DNA of 64,000 nucleotides, from positions 1 to 64,000 of the forward strand of contig JAJTXZ010000008.1 of the NCBI GenBank assembly GCA_021463195.1, read 5' to 3'. A program made the translations under genes and the position numbers. The notes under the pieces were generated by a model that did no database searches, was not told the origin of the DNA, and saw only the letters and a list, made by a program, of their open reading frames with translations. This document shows, piece by piece, positions 61,588 through 64,000 of this stretch (the stretch's first letter is position 1; each line of letters starts with the position of its first letter). The stretch is from Anaerolineae bacterium (lineage in GTDB: Bacteria; Chloroflexota; Anaerolineae; UBA4142; SHND01).

Positions 61588-63987
61588 CTAGGTTCCTGAA
61601 CGCGGTCCCACTAAATCAATAAATCGCGTTTGCAAATCCGCCCATCTCGTCCGCGCAGGCGCGGCATCAGCGCTCGACGCGCGCGCGGCTTTGGACGTCA
61701 CACGCCCGATGCGATTCAGAGCCACGCCCAAAATAGGTAAACCGGCAGCGGTCAAGGCGGTTTGAGCTTGAATAACCGCCGCACGCGTTGTATGCGCGCC
61801 ATCCACGACCAACAATGTCCCATCCGCGACGCGCGCGATTTCGACGGCATCAATCGTGCCATGCAATGGCGGCGTATCCAAAATCAGCGCGTCGAATTTT
61901 TCGCGCAAATGCTGAATCAAGAGCGCAAAGGTTTGACGTTGGAAAAGCGCCGCCGGGTCAGCTTGAAGCGCGCCAACAGTCAGCACAGTGAGATTGGGAT
62001 TGACAACCCGCGCATACGACGCCAATTCAACTTTTGTTTCCGCATCCGCGTTCAAGAGATTGGTCAAGCCCGGTTCGAGCTCTAGCTTGAATTGCGAATG
62101 TACGGCAGGTTGGCGCAAATTCGCGTCCAGCAACAGCGTATTCAGTCCACCCTGCGCGGCGACTGCAGCCAAATGCGCGGCAAGCGTGGTGACGCCCTCG
62201 CCTTGCCAAGCGCTTGTGACTGTGATGACGCGCGCCTTGTGTTGGTCGAATACATGATATCGCAGCGCGCGCAGCGCTTCACGAACCGACGCAGGCAATG
62301 TTTCAGGATTGGCATCGCTGTCCCAGCGCGGAAGCGCCGCTAGCGGCGGCGCGCCAAAAACTTGCGCGACTTGGTACATATCCATACGGCTCGCGCCCAG
62401 ATATTCCAACGCAAATGCCGTCGCGCTGCCAATCAACAAGCCCACCATAATCCCCAAGCCAAGCGTCAAGAGCAGGTTGCGCGAAGTGGGCAAAGTCGGC
62501 TCGACGGCATTGGTAGAGATGCGGACGACGCTGCCGGCGGCGCCTTGCGTGACTTGGCTTTCCGCGGCTTTATTGGAAAGCGTTTCGTAGGTGGTTTGCG
62601 CTAGATCGCGCGCAAATTCGAGCTGCGCTTTTTTGGCGCGCTCGACTTCGAGCTGCGCGCTCAAGACATTGATTTCGGACGCGAGTTGTTCGAGCGCGGT
62701 CGAGACCGCGCCATCCGCCGGTTTGTAGGCGACCAGCTCGTCCAAACCTTGTAAATCGAGCAGCGCTTGACGCTGCCGTTGAATCGCGTTTGACAGCGGC
62801 GAAGGTTCGTTCGGCGCGCTAGTTTCCAAATACGCGTAATCCGCATCCGATAATAACGCCTTGGAGGTCGCTTGAATCTCGGTTTGGATTTGGGCGCGCT
62901 GCTTTGCCAATTCAGCAATCAAAACGTCCAGAGCTTGCTGCTGCTCGGCGGGCGTGCGTCCCGAACCAATCTGATTCATTGACACCTGAAGGTCAATCGG
63001 CAAATCCGCCGATGTCGTGAACGCGCTCGTTTCCAATAGATTGAGCGCCAAATCATTGCCCGGTTGAACGCTGGAGGATTGGCTCAGTCGCGCGCGCAGC
63101 GCTTGCGCGTTGGCGCTTAAATGTTGGAGTTTGAGATCGAGCGCGTAAAGGTCACGCAGATTCTGAAGACGCGTTTGAACTTGCTCGGTAAAAACAGTGG
63201 AACGGGTATCGGCGAACGCATCCAGATAATCATTCAGCAAGCGCAGTTGAATCTGCTGCGTCTCGGTGATAACCGACTGGATAGCTTGCTTTTTGCTTTG
63301 CAGTAAATCGGAAACAATTAGCTGTTTCTCGTTCATCTGCTGCCGCAATTTTTCGGTGGGATTGTCGCGCAAATACGCGACCACCGCTTCTTGTTTAGCG
63401 TCGCGGTCGGCGCGCGCGGATTCGATTTGCTGATTTTGCGCTTGGAGCGAGACATAATTATCGCCATAAACTTGATTGGCGCGCTGGACGTATTCTTGCG
63501 CCCAGACATTGGCAAGCAACGTCGCTTGTTCAGGCGAACCGGCGCGCGCGGCGATGCGAATCATATCGCCATCATTCGTAATCTCCATACGCGCTTGCAG
63601 CATTTCCGCGTCTTGAATCGCTGGGTCCAGTTGGGGCTTGAGCGCGGCAAAAACCGTCGTCGCCAAATCGGCGCTATTGGCAATCGTCGTCAACGCTTTG
63701 CGAAAGGAGGCTTGGTCCAACGAAGCGGTCGGATCGGTGTTGGAGACAGTGCGAATTTTGGGGTCAAAATTCACAATCGTCGCGGAACGGACGATGGCAA
63801 CAGTAGCGGTGGAAGCGTACGACCGTTCCCGCATAAAACTAAATAGCAGCGCGGCAGCGGCGCCCAATATAGCGCACAATAAAATCAAACGCCACCACCG
63901 AACAAGCGTTTGGAGATATTGGCGGAGATTGATTTCGTCAGCTGGGGCTTGGTCCTGCGCGAATTGCGCTTTGGTCCCGTCCATCAT
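61588..63987 (-). CDS. Wzz/BY-kinase-like chain-length protein with altered Walker A
   Basis: A 799-residue protein. The N-terminal Wzz domain has two membrane spans (residues 33-53 and about 495-515) with long coiled coils between. The C-terminal ATPase-like domain is of the CpsD/BY-kinase type. The usual GEGKT is GEGVTT (Val599), so the lysine that holds the phosphates is missing, and Walker A' reads LLLDANLRQP. Walker B is ALILDTPPLHG. There is no tyrosine cluster at the C-terminus (ends FIDLVGPRSGT). The kinase activity is therefore doubtful; it may work as a scaffold for chain length. The ATG at 63987 has an AGGAAT site. Confidence 0.88.
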   Translation of the reverse strand: MMDGTKAQFAQDQAPADEINLRQYLQTLVRWWRLILLCAILGAAAALLFSFMRERSYASTATVAIVRSATIVNFDPKIRTVSNTDPTASLDQASFRKALTTIANSADLATTVFAALKPQLDPAIQDAEMLQARMEITNDGDMIRIAARAGSPEQATLLANVWAQEYVQRANQVYGDNYVSLQAQNQQIESARADRDAKQEAVVAYLRDNPTEKLRQQMNEKQLIVSDLLQSKKQAIQSVITETQQIQLRLLNDYLDAFADTRSTVFTEQVQTRLQNLRDLYALDLKLQHLSANAQALRARLSQSSSVQPGNDLALNLLETSAFTTSADLPIDLQVSMNQIGSGRTPAEQQQALDVLIAELAKQRAQIQTEIQATSKALLSDADYAYLETSAPNEPSPLSNAIQRQRQALLDLQGLDELVAYKPADGAVSTALEQLASEINVLSAQLEVERAKKAQLEFARDLAQTTYETLSNKAAESQVTQGAAGSVVRISTNAVEPTLPTSRNLLLTLGLGIMVGLLIGSATAFALEYLGASRMDMYQVAQVFGAPPLAALPRWDSDANPETLPASVREALRALRYHVFDQHKARVITVTSAWQGEGVTTLAAHLAAVAAQGGLNTLLLDANLRQPAVHSQFKLELEPGLTNLLNADAETKVELASYARVVNPNLTVLTVGALQADPAALFQRQTFALLIQHLREKFDALILDTPPLHGTIDAVEIARVADGTLLVVDGAHTTRAAVIQAQTALTAAGLPILGVALNRIGRVTSKAARASSADAAPARTRWADLQTRFIDLVGPRSGT

Positions 63988-64000
63988 AATTCCTGTGAAA

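Noticed and set aside
1-64000. tRNA or rRNA genes
   Set aside because: No sequence with a convincing cloverleaf or rRNA signature was seen on either strand by eye; a tRNAscan run would decide.

Overview
The window looks like a chromosomal segment of a free-living bacterium, most plausibly a member of the Chloroflexota. That is an inference from indirect signs: proline/threonine-rich linkers on a secreted lipoprotein, a bacterial HMG-CoA reductase (mevalonate pathway), a full-length Lhr helicase, a PurS-PurL fusion and a strong excess of GCGCGC-type words. No rRNA or tRNA gene was recognised, so the taxonomy is tentative.

Layout. Positions 1-3050 form an accessory patch with fewer GCGC words than the rest. 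It holds a gene split by a complete IS3-type element (613-1870, with a 3-bp ATC duplication; removing the element restores the frame exactly) and a matrixin-like secreted metalloprotease that has no normal start codon. Positions 3050-18050 hold mixed housekeeping genes: an alpha/beta hydrolase, a macro-domain protein, an RpiB-family isomerase, a DUF1893 protein, a surface protein, trmD, an unknown alanine-rich helical protein, a HdeD-like membrane protein, lhr, a cNMP-binding protein, dodecin and HMG-CoA reductase. The last is frameshifted at a run of nine G. Positions 18052-33000 are a purine cluster on the minus strand, in transcription order purL (with N-terminal PurS-like domains), purQ, purC, purE, purK, purF, a four-helix-bundle protein, purD, purM, purN, purH and guaB. 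It covers the route to IMP and on to XMP except for purB. Positions 33370-35576 hold a PaaN-type aldehyde dehydrogenase and an RRM/glycine-rich RNA-binding protein. Positions 35716-63987 are a large exopolysaccharide region: two polyprenyl sugar-1-phosphate transferases, two O-antigen-ligase-like polymerases, a MurJ/Wzx-like flippase, about eight glycosyltransferases, a dTDP-rhamnose-4-epimerase-like enzyme, a Wzz/BY-kinase-like chain-length protein, a flippase-like LPG-synthase-family membrane protein, and three tandem paralogous secreted glycosidase-like proteins.

The most striking signal is a family of short tandem repeats with a 7-bp period (units such as GGAGACT, GGAGATT, CAGTAAT, ACTGATG, ACGACGG, AATTACG, plus one 8-bp variant). 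They fill almost every junction of the purine cluster, often as head-to-head inverted arrays able to fold into long hairpins. They have also entered coding sequence in frame: purL (at least twice), purQ, purD, purH, purE (N-terminus) and lhr (twice). Because 3 x 7 bp is 21 bp, they are read as a 7-residue peptide period (LQSPVSS, SEQSSVI). Separate palindromic repeat families (AGACCCCAAGGGTTTT; GGCAAATTTGAAATTTGCC) are also dispersed, and one sits in frame inside lhr.

Other points worth checking are a BY-kinase-like protein with valine in place of the Walker A lysine, EF-hand-like loops inside all three glycosidase-like proteins next to the putative acid/base, and the G9 frameshift in HMG-CoA reductase.
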